A DNA stretch of 64,000 nt from Bacteroides sp. (GTDB lineage Bacteria; Bacteroidota; Bacteroidia; Bacteroidales; Muribaculaceae): NCBI GenBank assembly GCA_014802435.1, contig JAAVCG010000005.1:295994-359993 (forward strand), written 5' to 3'. This document shows, piece by piece, positions 37,150 to 46,370 of the stretch. A program made the position numbers and the translations under genes. Position 1 is the stretch's first letter. Every line of letters starts with the position of its first letter. Below the pieces are notes generated by a model. That model searched no databases and was not told the DNA's origin. It worked only from the letters and a program-made list of their open reading frames with translations.

Positions 37150-38408
37150 CAGTCGATGTTAAACGCTTTCTTAACTTCGTCAACCATGTCAAGTTTCTCC
37201 CAACCGAAGAGTTCCACCTCTACGGTGCGGTCACCCATATAGCGAGACTTGAATGTGCGGTTTACTTTTTCAGGCTGACGGCCGAAATGGCCATACGAGG
37301 CAGTTGCCTGATAGATGGGTTTACGCAGACCGAAGCGCTTCTCAATTGCGTAAGGAGTCATATTGAAAATTCCCTTGACAATTTCAGAGATTTCCGCATC
37401 GGTCTTGTTGACTTTGGCAGTTCCGTAAGTATTGACATTGATACTTACGGGCTGAGCAACACCAATTGCGTAAGCAACCTGAACGAGGGCTTCGTCAGCA
37501 ACTCCGGCGGCTACGAGATTCTTGGCTATATGGCGTGCAGCATAAGCGGCTGAGCGGTCAACCTTCGAGGGGTCTTTTCCGGAAAATGCGCCGCCACCAT
37601 GCGCGCCTCGGCCGCCATATGTGTCAACGATGATTTTGCGGCCGGTGAGACCCGTGTCGCCATGTGGGCCACCGATAACGAATTTGCCGGTGGGGTTAAC
37701 ATGAACTTTCACCGGATTATAAAGCGCACGCACCTCCTCAGGGAGCTTGGCCAATACGCGGGGAATGACAATGTTATTTACGTCGTCTTCAATCTGCTGG
37801 CGCATGGCTTCGTCATCGTCCATGAACTCGTCATGCTGAGTAGATACAACAACCGTGTGGATGCGTACGGGCTTGCGGGTATCGCCGTCATATTCAACCG
37901 TTACCTGGCTCTTTGAGTCCGGGCGAAGATAGGTCATTTCCTTCCCTTCACGGCGAATATCGCTGAGTTCCTTAAGAATCATATGAGAGAGCTCAAGAGT
38001 CAGGGGCATCAGGTTTGCAGTTTCGTTGACTGCATAGCCGAACATCATGCCCTGGTCACCGGCTCCTTGATTTTCGGGGTCTTCACGTTCAACTCCGCGG
38101 TTGATGTCGCGGCTCTGTTCATGGATGGCGGAGAGAAGTCCGCATGATTCCGCTTCAAATTTGAGTTCGCTGTCGTTATAGCCAATTTCGCTGATTACGT
38201 TGCGAACAACCTCATGAAGGTCAACATAAGCGTCGCTCTTCACTTCGCCGGCAACTACGACCTGACCGGTCGTCACCAGGGTCTCACATGCAACTTTACT
38301 CTCGGGATCATAGGCCAACAGATGGTCCAGGATCGCGTCTGAAATCTGGTCAGCAACCTTATCGGGATGTCCCTCAGATACTGACTCACTTGTAAACAAG
38401 TAGTTCAT
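37149..38408 (-). CDS. metK: S-adenosylmethionine synthetase
   Basis: MetK makes SAM from methionine and [28 protein letters not shown] (methionine-binding GDQG), and the P-loop-like [22 protein letters not shown] are all present. I chose the ATG at 38408 (419 residues); the frame's TTG two codons upstream is unlikely. It makes the cofactor used by trmD and the O-methyltransferase further along the same operon. Confidence 0.97.
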   Translation of the reverse strand: MNYLFTSESVSEGHPDKVADQISDAILDHLLAYDPESKVACETLVTTGQVVVAGEVKSDAYVDLHEVVRNVISEIGYNDSELKFEAESCGLLSAIHEQSRDINRGVEREDPENQGAGDQGMMFGYAVNETANLMPLTLELSHMILKELSDIRREGKEMTYLRPDSKSQVTVEYDGDTRKPVRIHTVVVSTQHDEFMDDDEAMRQQIEDDVNNIVIPRVLAKLPEEVRALYNPVKVHVNPTGKFVIGGPHGDTGLTGRKIIVDTYGGRGAHGGGAFSGKDPSKVDRSAAYAARHIAKNLVAAGVADEALVQVAYAIGVAQPVSINVNTYGTAKVNKTDAEISEIVKGIFNMTPYAIEKRFGLRKPIYQATASYGHFGRQPEKVNRTFKSRYMGDRTVEVELFGWEKLDMVDEVKKAFNID

Positions 38409-38439
38409 AAGCAATTAAAATTTTAGCATTTTTTATTAT

Positions 38440-38469
38440 GGTGGTTGCAAGCAGACAAATTTGTCCACC
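38440..38469 (-). promoter_or_regulatory. Dyad upstream of metK
   Basis: The 12-base palindrome GACAAATTTGTC (38454-38465) is nested beside GGTGG (38440-38444) and CCACC (38465-38469), which can also pair. No U run follows, so it does not look like a terminator. It lies between the FKBP stop and the metK start and could be an operator or a folded leader. I see no match to a known SAM riboswitch. Confidence 0.4.
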
Positions 38470-38490
38470 TCTTTTTTTGTTTTTTCTTCT

Positions 38491-39021
38491 TTACGGTCTG
38501 ACTTCGTAAGCCGGAATGTCTCTCAGCTCTATTTCAAAGCGCAACACGGAATAAGGCAAAATAGCCCCGATTGATGATGTACCGTAGCCTGACTCATAAG
38601 GAACGAGCACTTCAACCGTGTCGCCCACCTTCATGTTCTCCATGGCTATAACCCATCCGGGAATCAGACTCTTCAGATTCATGGTCACTACGCTGTCTGT
38701 TGCCAGATAAGAGGAATCAAACGGAGTGCCGTCATAGAGCCATCCCTTATACTTGACGGAGACGCTCGAAGTGTAGAGCGGAGTCAGGTTCTCCTCAGTC
38801 TTGCTGCGGTCATTGAGCCAGCGCATCCTGACGTTCAGGTCCTGATTCCATTCCGGGACGAACTTCTGATACCGGCCCGTCTGGATTTGCTCCTCAAGCC
38901 AGTTGTCGTTGGCTTCACGCCAGTCCTGATAGTCATTCCATAATTTCTCGTCTTCACTCAGACAGGAGACAAAAGCCGGAGCAAGAATGATTCCGAGCAA
39001 ATATGTAAGTGATTTCTTCAT
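38491..39021 (-). CDS. FKBP-type peptidyl-prolyl isomerase lipoprotein
   Basis: A lipoprotein (signal ending APAFVSC, Cys20) with an FKBP fold in its second half: VSVKYKGWLYDGTPFDSSY, LIPGWVIAMENMKVGDTVEVLVP and YGTSSIGAILPYSVLRFEIEL. FKBPs catalyse proline isomerisation and help fold exported proteins. The N-terminal 60 residues (Trp/Glu/Asp-rich) are of the type seen in Bacteroidota envelope isomerases. Length 176 is compact, with a single FKBP domain. Confidence 0.93.
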   Translation of the reverse strand: MKKSLTYLLGIILAPAFVSCLSEDEKLWNDYQDWREANDNWLEEQIQTGRYQKFVPEWNQDLNVRMRWLNDRSKTEENLTPLYTSSVSVKYKGWLYDGTPFDSSYLATDSVVTMNLKSLIPGWVIAMENMKVGDTVEVLVPYESGYGTSSIGAILPYSVLRFEIELRDIPAYEVRP

Positions 39022-39030
39022 ATTTCTTTA

Positions 39031-39624
39031 TCAGAATTTTACTGTCGGGGCTACTTCTGCACCCTCAGCTGCTGAAAAATAGGGCTTCTTCCGGAAGCCG
39101 AAAAATCCGGCGAAAATATTGTTCGGGAATGTGGCAATCTCGGTGTTATACTCCCTCGCTATATCATTATACTCCGTGCGAGCATATTGAATCCGGTTTT
39201 CAGTTCCGGTATACTCATCCTGAAATTTAAGGAAGTTTTCATTGGCCTTGAGTTCCGGATAAGCCTCCGATACGGCTAAGAGAGACTTCATGGCGCCGGA
39301 GAGTTGATTCTGAGCCTGAGTATATTGCTTGAGGCTTTCCTCTGAGAGCGAATCAACGTTGAGGGTGATTGACCCTACCTTGGCGCGCGCCTCGGTGACC
39401 GCCTGCAGAGTGGTGCTTTCATGCGTAGCATAGCCCTTAACGGTTTCAACGAGGTTAGGAATCAGTTCGGCGCGACGCTGATACTGAGTCTCGACATTGC
39501 TCCAGGCGCTTTCTACTTCGTTCTGCAGGGAAATCATGGAATTGTACTTGCTACATCCCGTGCCACACAAGAGGCCGAAAAGAGCAAGTACAATGATGAT
39601 GACAACGTAAAGAGTATTCTTCAT
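39031..39624 (-). CDS. lemA: LemA-family protein
   Basis: LemA proteins are small helical membrane proteins of unknown function, common in Bacteroidota and often near modified-membrane or transport genes. The N-terminal membrane segment (TLYVVIIIVLALFGLLCGTGC) contains a Cys24 that might be lipidated. YNSMISLQNEVESAWSNVE, YQRRAELIPNLVETVKGYA and RTEYNDIAREYNTEIATFPN are the family core. Length 197 fits. It lies 4 bases after glyS and 9 bases before the FKBP gene. Confidence 0.93.
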   Translation of the reverse strand: MKNTLYVVIIIVLALFGLLCGTGCSKYNSMISLQNEVESAWSNVETQYQRRAELIPNLVETVKGYATHESTTLQAVTEARAKVGSITLNVDSLSEESLKQYTQAQNQLSGAMKSLLAVSEAYPELKANENFLKFQDEYTGTENRIQYARTEYNDIAREYNTEIATFPNNIFAGFFGFRKKPYFSAAEGAEVAPTVKF

Positions 39625-39628
39625 CCTT

Positions 39629-41173
39629 TTATTTAAGTTTGCGAAGCAATGAGTTGATGCTTACGCTATTATGGATAAGCTTATGGAGGTCATCAATGCT
39701 AACGCGTGACTGCTGCATCGAGTCGCGTTCACGGAGAGTGACGGTGTTATCCTCCAGGGTCTGATGGTCAACGGTGATGCAGAAGGGAGTGCCGATTGCA
39801 TCCTGGCGGCGATAACGCTTGCCAATGGAGTCCTTCTCATCATAATGAGTTGAGAAATCAAACTTCAGGTCATCAACAATCTCGCGAGCCTTTTCAGGCA
39901 GTCCGTCCTTCTTGACCAGAGGCATTACGGCACACTTGACCGGAGCCAACGGCGCGGGCAGATGAAGAACTACTCGCTTATCGCCGCCTTCAAGCTGCTG
40001 CTCTTCATAGCTCGAGCAAAGAACTGAAAGGAACATGCGGTCAACGCCGATTGACGTTTCAATTACATAAGGAGTATAGCTCTCATTGAGCTCGGGATCA
40101 AAGTATTTGATGTTTTTGCCGGAGTACTTTTCATGCTGACTCAGGTCAAAGTTAGTGCGGCTGTGAATACCTTCCACTTCCTTGAAACCGAAGGGCATAC
40201 GGAATTCAATATCAGTTGCGGCATTGGCATAGTGAGCCAACTTTTCATGGTCGTGATAGCGATACTTATCGTCGCCGAGACCCAGGGCCTTGTGCCATTT
40301 CAGACGGAATTCCTTCCAGTTTTGGAACCATTCCAGTTCAGTGCCGGGGCGTACGAAGAATTGCATTTCCATCTGCTCGAATTCGCGCATACGGAAAATG
40401 AACTGACGGGCAACGATTTCATTACGGAAAGCCTTACCGATTTGGGCAATACCGAAGGGAATACGCATGCGGCCGGTCTTCTGCACATTAAGGAAGTTGA
40501 CGAAGATGCCCTGAGCCGTTTCCGGACGGAGATAGACGGTCATGGCGCCATCAGCCGTTGAGCCCATCTCGGTGCGGAACATGAGGTTAAACTGGCGAAC
40601 TTCAGTCCAGTTGCGGGTACCGCTGATAGGACATACGATTTCGCGGTCAATGATGATTTGACGGAGCTCCTCAAGGTTGCTGTCGTTCATGGCCTGAGAG
40701 AAACGTTCATGGAGAGCGTCACGTTCAGCCTTGATGTCCAGGATTCGCTGATTGGTTTCGCGGAAAAGGGCTTCATCAAATGAGTCACCGAAGCGCTTGC
40801 GGGCCTTGGCCACTTCTTTTTCAATCTTGTCGTCGAGCTTGGCAATGTCTTCTTCAATCAGGACGTCAGCGCGATAACGCTTCTTGCTGTCACGATTGTC
40901 AATCAGGGGGTCATTGAACGCGTCAACGTGGCCCGAGGCCTTCCAGATGGTGGGGTGCATGAAAATCGCAGAGTCGATGCCTACGATGTTTTCATGAAGC
41001 AGCGTCATAGCGTCCCACCAGTAACGCTTGATGTTATTTTTCAGTTCTACGCCGTTTTGACCATAGTCATATACGGCAGAGAGGCCGTCATAGATCTCAC
41101 TTGAGGGGAACACGAAGCCGTATTCCTTGGCGTGGGAAACGATTTTCTTAAATACGTCGTCTTGTTGTGCCAT
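39629..41173 (-). CDS. glyS: Glycyl-tRNA synthetase, eukaryotic-like single chain
   Basis: Class II synthetase charging tRNA-Gly. It is the homodimeric type of archaea, eukaryotes and Bacteroidota, not the bacterial alpha2beta2 form. Motif 2 reads FRNEIVARQFIFRMREFEQMEMQFF-like (cited in part: RNEIVARQFIFRMREFEQ), and motif 3 is IETSIGVDRMFLSVL. The C-terminal anticodon-binding domain (from about 410) is intact. Length 514. The symbol is also written glyQS. It has a -7-like box upstream (41209-41216) and begins the minus block that ends at 34146. Confidence 0.96.
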   Translation of the reverse strand: MAQQDDVFKKIVSHAKEYGFVFPSSEIYDGLSAVYDYGQNGVELKNNIKRYWWDAMTLLHENIVGIDSAIFMHPTIWKASGHVDAFNDPLIDNRDSKKRYRADVLIEEDIAKLDDKIEKEVAKARKRFGDSFDEALFRETNQRILDIKAERDALHERFSQAMNDSNLEELRQIIIDREIVCPISGTRNWTEVRQFNLMFRTEMGSTADGAMTVYLRPETAQGIFVNFLNVQKTGRMRIPFGIAQIGKAFRNEIVARQFIFRMREFEQMEMQFFVRPGTELEWFQNWKEFRLKWHKALGLGDDKYRYHDHEKLAHYANAATDIEFRMPFGFKEVEGIHSRTNFDLSQHEKYSGKNIKYFDPELNESYTPYVIETSIGVDRMFLSVLCSSYEEQQLEGGDKRVVLHLPAPLAPVKCAVMPLVKKDGLPEKAREIVDDLKFDFSTHYDEKDSIGKRYRRQDAIGTPFCITVDHQTLEDNTVTLRERDSMQQSRVSIDDLHKLIHNSVSINSLLRKLK

Positions 41174-41208
41174 ATGAAAGATTGGTAAAGTTTTTTTAAT
41201 TCAGACTG

Positions 41209-41241
41209 CAAATTTACGCATAATTTTCATAAAAACCGCAA
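41209..41241 (-). promoter_or_regulatory. Candidate glyS promoter
   Basis: On the minus strand TAAATTTG (41216-41209) matches TAnnTTTG, 35 bases before the glyS ATG. A TTG at 41241-41239 precedes it at a 22-base spacing, slightly long. The box sits in the 206-base divergent region shared with the succinate/fumarate operon. Confidence 0.5.
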
Positions 41242-41286
41242 AATCCGCTTTTTTTTTGAAAAATCGTGAAATTTCGCCCCGAAAAG

Positions 41287-41317
41287 TTGCCTCTTCAATT
41301 TAAAATAACTAACTTTG
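41287..41317 (+). promoter_or_regulatory. Promoter of the sdhC/frdCAB operon
   Basis: TTG (41287-41289), 20 bases, then TAACTTTG (41310-41317), a perfect match to the Bacteroidales sigma-ABfr consensus. The leader from 41321 to the ATG at 41380 contains no G. Initiation is expected near 41323. Confidence 0.8.
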
Positions 41318-41379
41318 CCGATAAATTAAATCAAAATTCACTCAATTAATCATCACAAACAAACCCAACATTCTTTATC

Positions 41380-42363
41380 ATGTGGTTATTTAACTCGTCC
41401 ATAGGCAAGAAATTCGTCATGGCTTTGACCGGAGCTTGCCTTGTCTTGTTTGTTACGTTTCACGTGTTGATGAATGCAGTGGCAATCTGTTGGCCCGACG
41501 CATATAATAAGGTGTGTCTTTTCCTCGGCGCCAACTGGTATGCCCTGGTGGCCTCTATGGGCCTCGGATTGCTCTTCGTAATCCACATCATCTACGCGTT
41601 AGTTCTCACCATCCAGAACCGCAAGGCTCGCGGCAATGACCGTTATGCGGTCAGCGTGCGCCCCAAGTCGGTTGAATGGTCGTCACAAAACATGCTCGTC
41701 CTCGGCATCGTTGTGCTCGCCTTCCTCGGCGTTCACCTCGTGCAGTTCTGGGCTCGCATGCAGGCTCAGGAAGTCATGGGCTCGCTCTACACCTATGAAG
41801 GCGTTGAGATTCCCGCCGCTGCCGGAACGCTCTTCCTTCAGATTGCCTTCCAGAGCTGGTGGACCCCGGTGGTTTACATCATCGGTTTCATCGCCCTCTG
41901 GTTCCATATGAACCATGGCTTCTGGTCAATGTGGCAGAGCTGCGGCTGGAACAACCAGATCTGGCTCCCCCGCCTCAAGACCATCGCTTGCTGGTGGACC
42001 TCCATCGTTGTCGGCCTCTTCACCATCCAGGCTATCGTCTTCACCGTTCGCGCTCAGCAGAACTATTATCTGACCAACTCTGACCTCCAGGCTCAGTATC
42101 AGGAAATGATCAACGAACACCTTGAAGGCGTCCTGGCTCCCTACAATAGCCAGATGAGTGACCTCTACAACCAGTATCAGGAAGCTCAGCAGAAAGGCGA
42201 CTTCGCTCAAATCGGTCAAATCCAGCAGGAAGCTCAGAAAATCCAGGAAGAAATGCAGGAAATTCAAGTGGCTGCCGCTCAGAACTATCGCAACCTCATT
42301 GACCTCGCTACCGTGAAACCCGCTGAAGAGCCTACTGCTCCCGCCCTCCCTATTGAACAATAA
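41380..42363 (+). CDS. sdhC: Succinate dehydrogenase / fumarate reductase cytochrome b subunit, with extra C-terminal tail
   Basis: This is the membrane anchor that passes electrons between quinone and the FrdA/FrdB enzyme. Five hydrophobic segments are visible in residues 1-225, with His at 28 (VTFHVLMN), 69 (VIHIIYAL), 119 (LGVHLVQFW), and 176/179 (WFHMNHGFW) as likely heme ligands, as in the dihaem FrdC family. After the last segment comes an unusual extension of about 100 residues (226-327), rich in Gln and Glu, with a predicted coiled coil around 235-300 and a Pro/Ala-rich end. Known anchors of this type are about 220-260 residues. It opens the operon with frdA and frdB. Confidence 0.92.
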   Translation: MWLFNSSIGKKFVMALTGACLVLFVTFHVLMNAVAICWPDAYNKVCLFLGANWYALVASMGLGLLFVIHIIYALVLTIQNRKARGNDRYAVSVRPKSVEWSSQNMLVLGIVVLAFLGVHLVQFWARMQAQEVMGSLYTYEGVEIPAAAGTLFLQIAFQSWWTPVVYIIGFIALWFHMNHGFWSMWQSCGWNNQIWLPRLKTIACWWTSIVVGLFTIQAIVFTVRAQQNYYLTNSDLQAQYQEMINEHLEGVLAPYNSQMSDLYNQYQEAQQKGDFAQIGQIQQEAQKIQEEMQEIQVAAAQNYRNLIDLATVKPAEEPTAPALPIEQ

Positions 42364-42386
42364 TCAACCCACTTGACTCAACAAAT

Positions 42387-44399
42387 ATGGAACTTGTTAA
42401 AACTCCTGACGGCCTGGTAATCCCTGCCGCCGATTCTAAAATCCCCGAAGGTCCTGTTGCTGAAAAGTGGACCAACTATAAGGATCACCAGAAGCTGGTC
42501 AACCCCGCTAACAAGCGTAAACTGACCGTAATCGTCGTTGGTACCGGTCTGGCCGGCGCTTCTGCCGCCTCAACCCTCGGCGAAATGGGATTCAACGTCC
42601 TCAACTTCTGCATCCAGGACTCTCCCCGTCGCGCCCACTCTATCGCAGCTCAGGGCGGTATCAACGCCGCCAAGAACTATCAGAACGATGGTGACTCCGT
42701 TTACCGTCTGTTCTACGACACTGTTAAGGGCGGCGACTATCGCGCTCGTGAAGCTAACGTTTACCGTCTGGCTGAAGTGTCAAACAATATTATTGACCAG
42801 TGCGTGGCTCAGTGTGTGCCCTTCGCCCGCGAATATGGCGGCCTCCTTGCCAACCGTTCATTCGGCGGCGCTCAGGTTAGCCGTACTTTCTATGCCAAGG
42901 GTCAGACCGGTCAGCAGCTCCTGCTCGGCGCTTACTCTTCACTCAACCGCCAGATTGAACTCGGCAAGGTCAAGAGCTTCAACCGCTATGAGATGCACGA
43001 CGTGGTTATGGTTGACGGTCGCGCTCGCGGCATCATCGCCAAGAACCTCGTTACCGGCGAATTCGAACGCTTCGCCGCTCATGCAGTTGTTCTCGCTACC
43101 GGTGGCTATGGCAATACTTACTTCCTCTCCACCAACGCCATGAGCTGTAACTGCTCTGCCGCAGTGGCCGCTTACCGCAGGGGCGCTTACTTCGCTAACC
43201 CCGCATTCGTGCAGATTCACCCCACCTGTATTCCCGTTCACGGTGACAAGCAGTCAAAACTCACCCTCATGTCAGAATCTCTGCGTAACGACGGTCGCAT
43301 CTGGGTGCCCAAAGACCTTGAAACCGCCAAGAAACTCCAGAAGGGTGAAATCAAGGGTAGCGACGTCCCTGAAGAAGAACGTGACTACTACCTCGAACGC
43401 CGCTATCCCGCCTTCGGTAACCTCGTTCCCCGTGACGTGGCCTCTCGTGCCGCAAAGGAACGCTGCGACAAGGGCTTTGGCGTGAACAACACCGGCCTCG
43501 CCGTATTCCTTGACTTCTCTGAAGCCATCAACCGCCTCGGCATTGACACCGTGCGTCAGCGCTATGGTAACCTCTTCGATATGTATGAGGAAATCACCGA
43601 CGTTAACCCCGGCGAACTCGGCAACAAGATTGGCGATACCTGTTACTATAACCCGATGATGATCTTCCCCGCTATCCACTACACCATGGGTGGCCTCTGG
43701 GTTGACTATGAACTGCAAACCTCTCTGAAGGGCCTCTTCGCAATCGGTGAATGTAACTTCTCTGACCATGGCGCTAACCGCCTCGGTGCTTCCGCTCTGA
43801 TGCAGGGTCTGGCCGACGGATACTTCGTCCTCCCCTACACTATTCAGAACTACCTGAGCGATCAGATTTCCGTTCCCTGCCCCTCTACTTCTCTGCCTGA
43901 ATTTGACGAAGCTGAATCTCAGTGTCGCCAGCGCCAGCAGAATCTCCTTAAGATTCAGGGCAACCATTCCGTTGACTCCATCCATAAGGAACTGGGCCAC
44001 GTAATGTGGGAATACGTCGGCATGGCCCGCACAAAGGAAAGCCTTGAAACCGCCCTCACCAAACTTAAGGAAATCCGCAAGACCTTCGAAACGGACCTCT
44101 ACGTTCCCGGCTCGGCTGAAGGCTACAACAACGAACTCGACAAGGCATTCCGTCTGCGTGACTTCATCACTATGGGTGAGCTGATTGCCTACGATGCTCT
44201 CAACCGTAACGAATCCTGTGGCGGACACTTCCGTGAAGAATATCAAACCGAGGAAGGAGAAGCCAAGCGCGACGATGAAAACTTCTTCTACGTTGCTTGC
44301 TGGGACTATCAGGGCAGCGATGAAAAGGCACCCGTGCTCATCAAGGAACCGCTCCACTATGAAGCAATCAAGGTTCAGACTCGTAACTATAAGTCGTAA
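42387..44399 (+). CDS. frdA: Succinate dehydrogenase / fumarate reductase flavoprotein subunit
   Basis: The catalytic FAD subunit that interconverts succinate and fumarate. [19 protein letters not shown] binds [23 protein letters not shown] carries the His for covalent [22 protein letters not shown] and the late [18 protein letters not shown] are characteristic. At 670 residues it matches the Bacteroides/Wolinella-type enzyme and likely runs as fumarate reductase in anaerobic respiration; the direction cannot be read from sequence. It has a 23-base gap after sdhC and 33 bases before frdB. Confidence 0.96.
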   Translation: MELVKTPDGLVIPAADSKIPEGPVAEKWTNYKDHQKLVNPANKRKLTVIVVGTGLAGASAASTLGEMGFNVLNFCIQDSPRRAHSIAAQGGINAAKNYQNDGDSVYRLFYDTVKGGDYRAREANVYRLAEVSNNIIDQCVAQCVPFAREYGGLLANRSFGGAQVSRTFYAKGQTGQQLLLGAYSSLNRQIELGKVKSFNRYEMHDVVMVDGRARGIIAKNLVTGEFERFAAHAVVLATGGYGNTYFLSTNAMSCNCSAAVAAYRRGAYFANPAFVQIHPTCIPVHGDKQSKLTLMSESLRNDGRIWVPKDLETAKKLQKGEIKGSDVPEEERDYYLERRYPAFGNLVPRDVASRAAKERCDKGFGVNNTGLAVFLDFSEAINRLGIDTVRQRYGNLFDMYEEITDVNPGELGNKIGDTCYYNPMMIFPAIHYTMGGLWVDYELQTSLKGLFAIGECNFSDHGANRLGASALMQGLADGYFVLPYTIQNYLSDQISVPCPSTSLPEFDEAESQCRQRQQNLLKIQGNHSVDSIHKELGHVMWEYVGMARTKESLETALTKLKEIRKTFETDLYVPGSAEGYNNELDKAFRLRDFITMGELIAYDALNRNESCGGHFREEYQTEEGEAKRDDENFFYVACWDYQGSDEKAPVLIKEPLHYEAIKVQTRNYKS

Positions 44400-44432
44400 A
44401 CAATCAGAACTTCACCAAATAACTTAACGAAT

Positions 44433-45182
44433 ATGTCTAAAATGACCGTTACCCTCCGGGTTTGGCGTCAGGCCGGCCCGAAAGCTCAGGGAGAGTTCAA
44501 GAACTATCAGGTGGAGACCGATACCGACACCTCATTCCTTGAAACCCTCGATATCCTCAACGAGCAACTCGTTGACCAAAAGCAAGAACCCATCGCTTTT
44601 GATAGCGACTGTCGTGAAGGCATCTGCGGCATGTGTTCACTTTACATCAACGGACACCCCCACGGACCCGCTACCGGCGCTACCACTTGTCAGCTCTACA
44701 TGCGTCGATTCAAAGATGGCGAAACCATCACCGTTGAACCCTGGCGCTCTGCTGCTTTCCCCGTAATCAAGGACCTCATCGTTGACCGCAACGCCTTTGA
44801 TAAGATTCAGCAGGCCGGCGGATACGTTTCCTTCAACTGCGGTGGTGCGCAGGACGCTAATGACCTCCCCATCTCAAAGGTGGCCGCCGACATGGCTATG
44901 GACTCTGCAACCTGCATTGGCTGTGGCGCTTGCGTAGCTGCTTGTAAAAACGGCTCTGCAATGCTCTTCGTCTCAGCAAAGGTCAGCCAGTTTGCCCTCC
45001 TCCCTCAGGGTCAGGTGGAAAAAGTGCGCCGCGCTCGCAAGATGGTTGCCAAGATGGACGAACTCGGTTTTGGTAACTGCACCAACACCGGAGCTTGCTC
45101 CGCTGAATGCCCCAAGAACATTTCTCTCAGCAATATCGCTCGCCTCAACCGCGAGTTCATTGCCGCCAAATGCTCTGAATAA
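44433..45182 (+). CDS. frdB: Succinate dehydrogenase / fumarate reductase iron-sulfur subunit
   Basis: Carries electrons from the flavoprotein to the membrane anchor through three clusters. The [2Fe-2S] ligands are in [10 protein letters not shown] with a further downstream Cys, and the [4Fe-4S] and [3Fe-4S] ligands are in [15 protein letters not shown] and [15 protein letters not shown]. Length 249 is typical. A strong intrinsic terminator follows 15 bases after the stop, ending the three-gene operon. Confidence 0.96.
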   Translation: MSKMTVTLRVWRQAGPKAQGEFKNYQVETDTDTSFLETLDILNEQLVDQKQEPIAFDSDCREGICGMCSLYINGHPHGPATGATTCQLYMRRFKDGETITVEPWRSAAFPVIKDLIVDRNAFDKIQQAGGYVSFNCGGAQDANDLPISKVAADMAMDSATCIGCGACVAACKNGSAMLFVSAKVSQFALLPQGQVEKVRRARKMVAKMDELGFGNCTNTGACSAECPKNISLSNIARLNREFIAAKCSE

Positions 45183-45197
45183 TCTGAATTTTAACCC

Positions 45198-45240
45198 AAA
45201 AGCGGGCTTTTCCAATCGGAAAGGCCCGCTTTTCTTGCTT
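45198..45240 (+). terminator. Intrinsic terminator of the frdCAB operon
   Basis: A 16-bp stem (left AAAAGCGGGCTTTTCC at 45198-45213, right GGAAAGGCCCGCTTTT at 45218-45233, one G-U pair) with loop AATC, followed by a T-rich run. The T-run overlaps the -33 element of the next promoter. Confidence 0.92.
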
Positions 45241-45265
45241 TTCACCAAAAATTTCCTTAACTTTG
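45235..45265 (+). promoter_or_regulatory. ftsY: ftsY promoter
   Basis: TTG (45235-45237), 20 bases, then TAACTTTG (45258-45265), a perfect consensus match. The -33 TTG sits in the T-rich tail of the frdB terminator, so the two elements share bases. The predicted start is near 45271, giving a leader of about 120 bases to the ATG at 45393. Confidence 0.8.
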
Positions 45266-45285
45266 CATAACCAAAACTCTCCCTC

Positions 45286-45381
45286 ACTAAACACTAAACA
45301 TTAAACAATCAACCTCTCCCTCAACACTCAACACTAAACACTAAACACTAAACACTAAACCATATCCTCTAAACCCTAAAC
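45286..45381 (+). repeat. Degenerate heptanucleotide tandem repeat in the ftsY leader
   Basis: Two runs of the heptamer ACTAAAC: copies at 45286 and 45293 plus variants at 45300 (ATTAAAC) and 45307, then variants at 45319 and 45326 followed by four perfect copies at 45333, 45340, 45347 and 45354, and variants at 45368 and 45375 (TCTAAAC, CCTAAAC). The repeat lies in a stretch with no G at all from 45266 to 45394. Confidence 0.9.
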
Positions 45382-45392
45382 AAAATCAATAC

Positions 45393-46370
45393 ATGGGCTT
45401 TTTTGACAAACTCTTCTCTCGCGAAAAGAAGGAAACTCTCGACAAAGGACTCGAAACCACCAAAGAAGGGTTTTGGAGCAAACTGAAACGTACCGTTGCC
45501 GGACACAGCACCATTGATGATGACTTCCTCGATGAACTGGAAGAAGTATTCATCACTTCCGACGTCGGTGTGGAAACCACCATTAAGATTATTGACCGCA
45601 TACGTGACCGCGTTGCACGCGACAAATACTTCGGCACTGACGAACTCCACCGCATGCTTCGCGAAGAAATTGCCGATATGCTCGCCGAACATGACCGCAC
45701 GAATGATGCCGGCCCCGGCGAAGACTTCAAACTCCCGGCCGGAACGCGCCGCCCTTACGTTATCATGGTGGTTGGAGTCAATGGCGTCGGCAAAACTACT
45801 ACTATCGGCAAACTGGCCAACCTGTTCAAGCAGGCCGGCAATAAAGTAGTCATCGGCGCTGCCGATACATTCCGCGCTGCCGCAACCGAACAGCTTGAAA
45901 CCTGGGCTGAACGCGCCGGAGTGGCCATTGTCAAGCAGAAACTCGGAGCAGACCCCGCGGCCGTCGCTTTTGACACTCTTCAAAGCGCCGTAGCCCAGCA
46001 AGCCGACATCGTCATTATCGACACTGCCGGACGTCTGCACAACAAGAAGCCCCTGATGGAAGAGCTCAGCAAGATTCGCCGCGTGATGGACAAGGTTGTG
46101 GCCGGAGCACCGGACGACGTCCTCCTCGTGCTCGACGGCTCTACCGGACAAAACGCCTTTGAGCAGGCCCGACAGTTCTCTGAAGCCACAACCGTTACCT
46201 CTCTGGCTATCACCAAGCTCGACGGTACGGCCAAGGGCGGTGTGGTGATCGGCATCAGTGACCAGATGCAAATTCCCGTTAAATACATCGGACTTGGCGA
46301 AGGAATCAATGACCTCCAGGTCTTCAATAAAGCTCAGTTTGTTGACTCCCTCTTCAATGAAAAAGCGTAA
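45393..46370 (+). CDS. ftsY: Signal recognition particle receptor FtsY
   Basis: FtsY docks the SRP-ribosome complex at the membrane for co-translational insertion. The NG domain is complete: a helical N part, then GTPase motifs [14 protein letters not shown] (P-loop), [20 protein letters not shown], and [11 protein letters not shown]. At 325 residues it lacks the long acidic A domain of E. coli FtsY, like other Bacteroidota homologues. It begins after the G-free repeat leader and overlaps rimO by 14 bases. Confidence 0.95.
   Translation: MGFFDKLFSREKKETLDKGLETTKEGFWSKLKRTVAGHSTIDDDFLDELEEVFITSDVGVETTIKIIDRIRDRVARDKYFGTDELHRMLREEIADMLAEHDRTNDAGPGEDFKLPAGTRRPYVIMVVGVNGVGKTTTIGKLANLFKQAGNKVVIGAADTFRAAATEQLETWAERAGVAIVKQKLGADPAAVAFDTLQSAVAQQADIVIIDTAGRLHNKKPLMEELSKIRRVMDKVVAGAPDDVLLVLDGSTGQNAFEQARQFSEATTVTSLAITKLDGTAKGGVVIGISDQMQIPVKYIGLGEGINDLQVFNKAQFVDSLFNEKA

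Noticed and set aside
38409..38490. A SAM riboswitch before metK
   Set aside because: The 82 bases lack the conserved SAM-I or SAM-II sequence blocks; only a simple palindrome is seen.
43272..44357. A 361-codon open frame antisense to frdA
   Set aside because: Codon pattern is the reverse of a well-conserved gene and the translation has no recognised domain.
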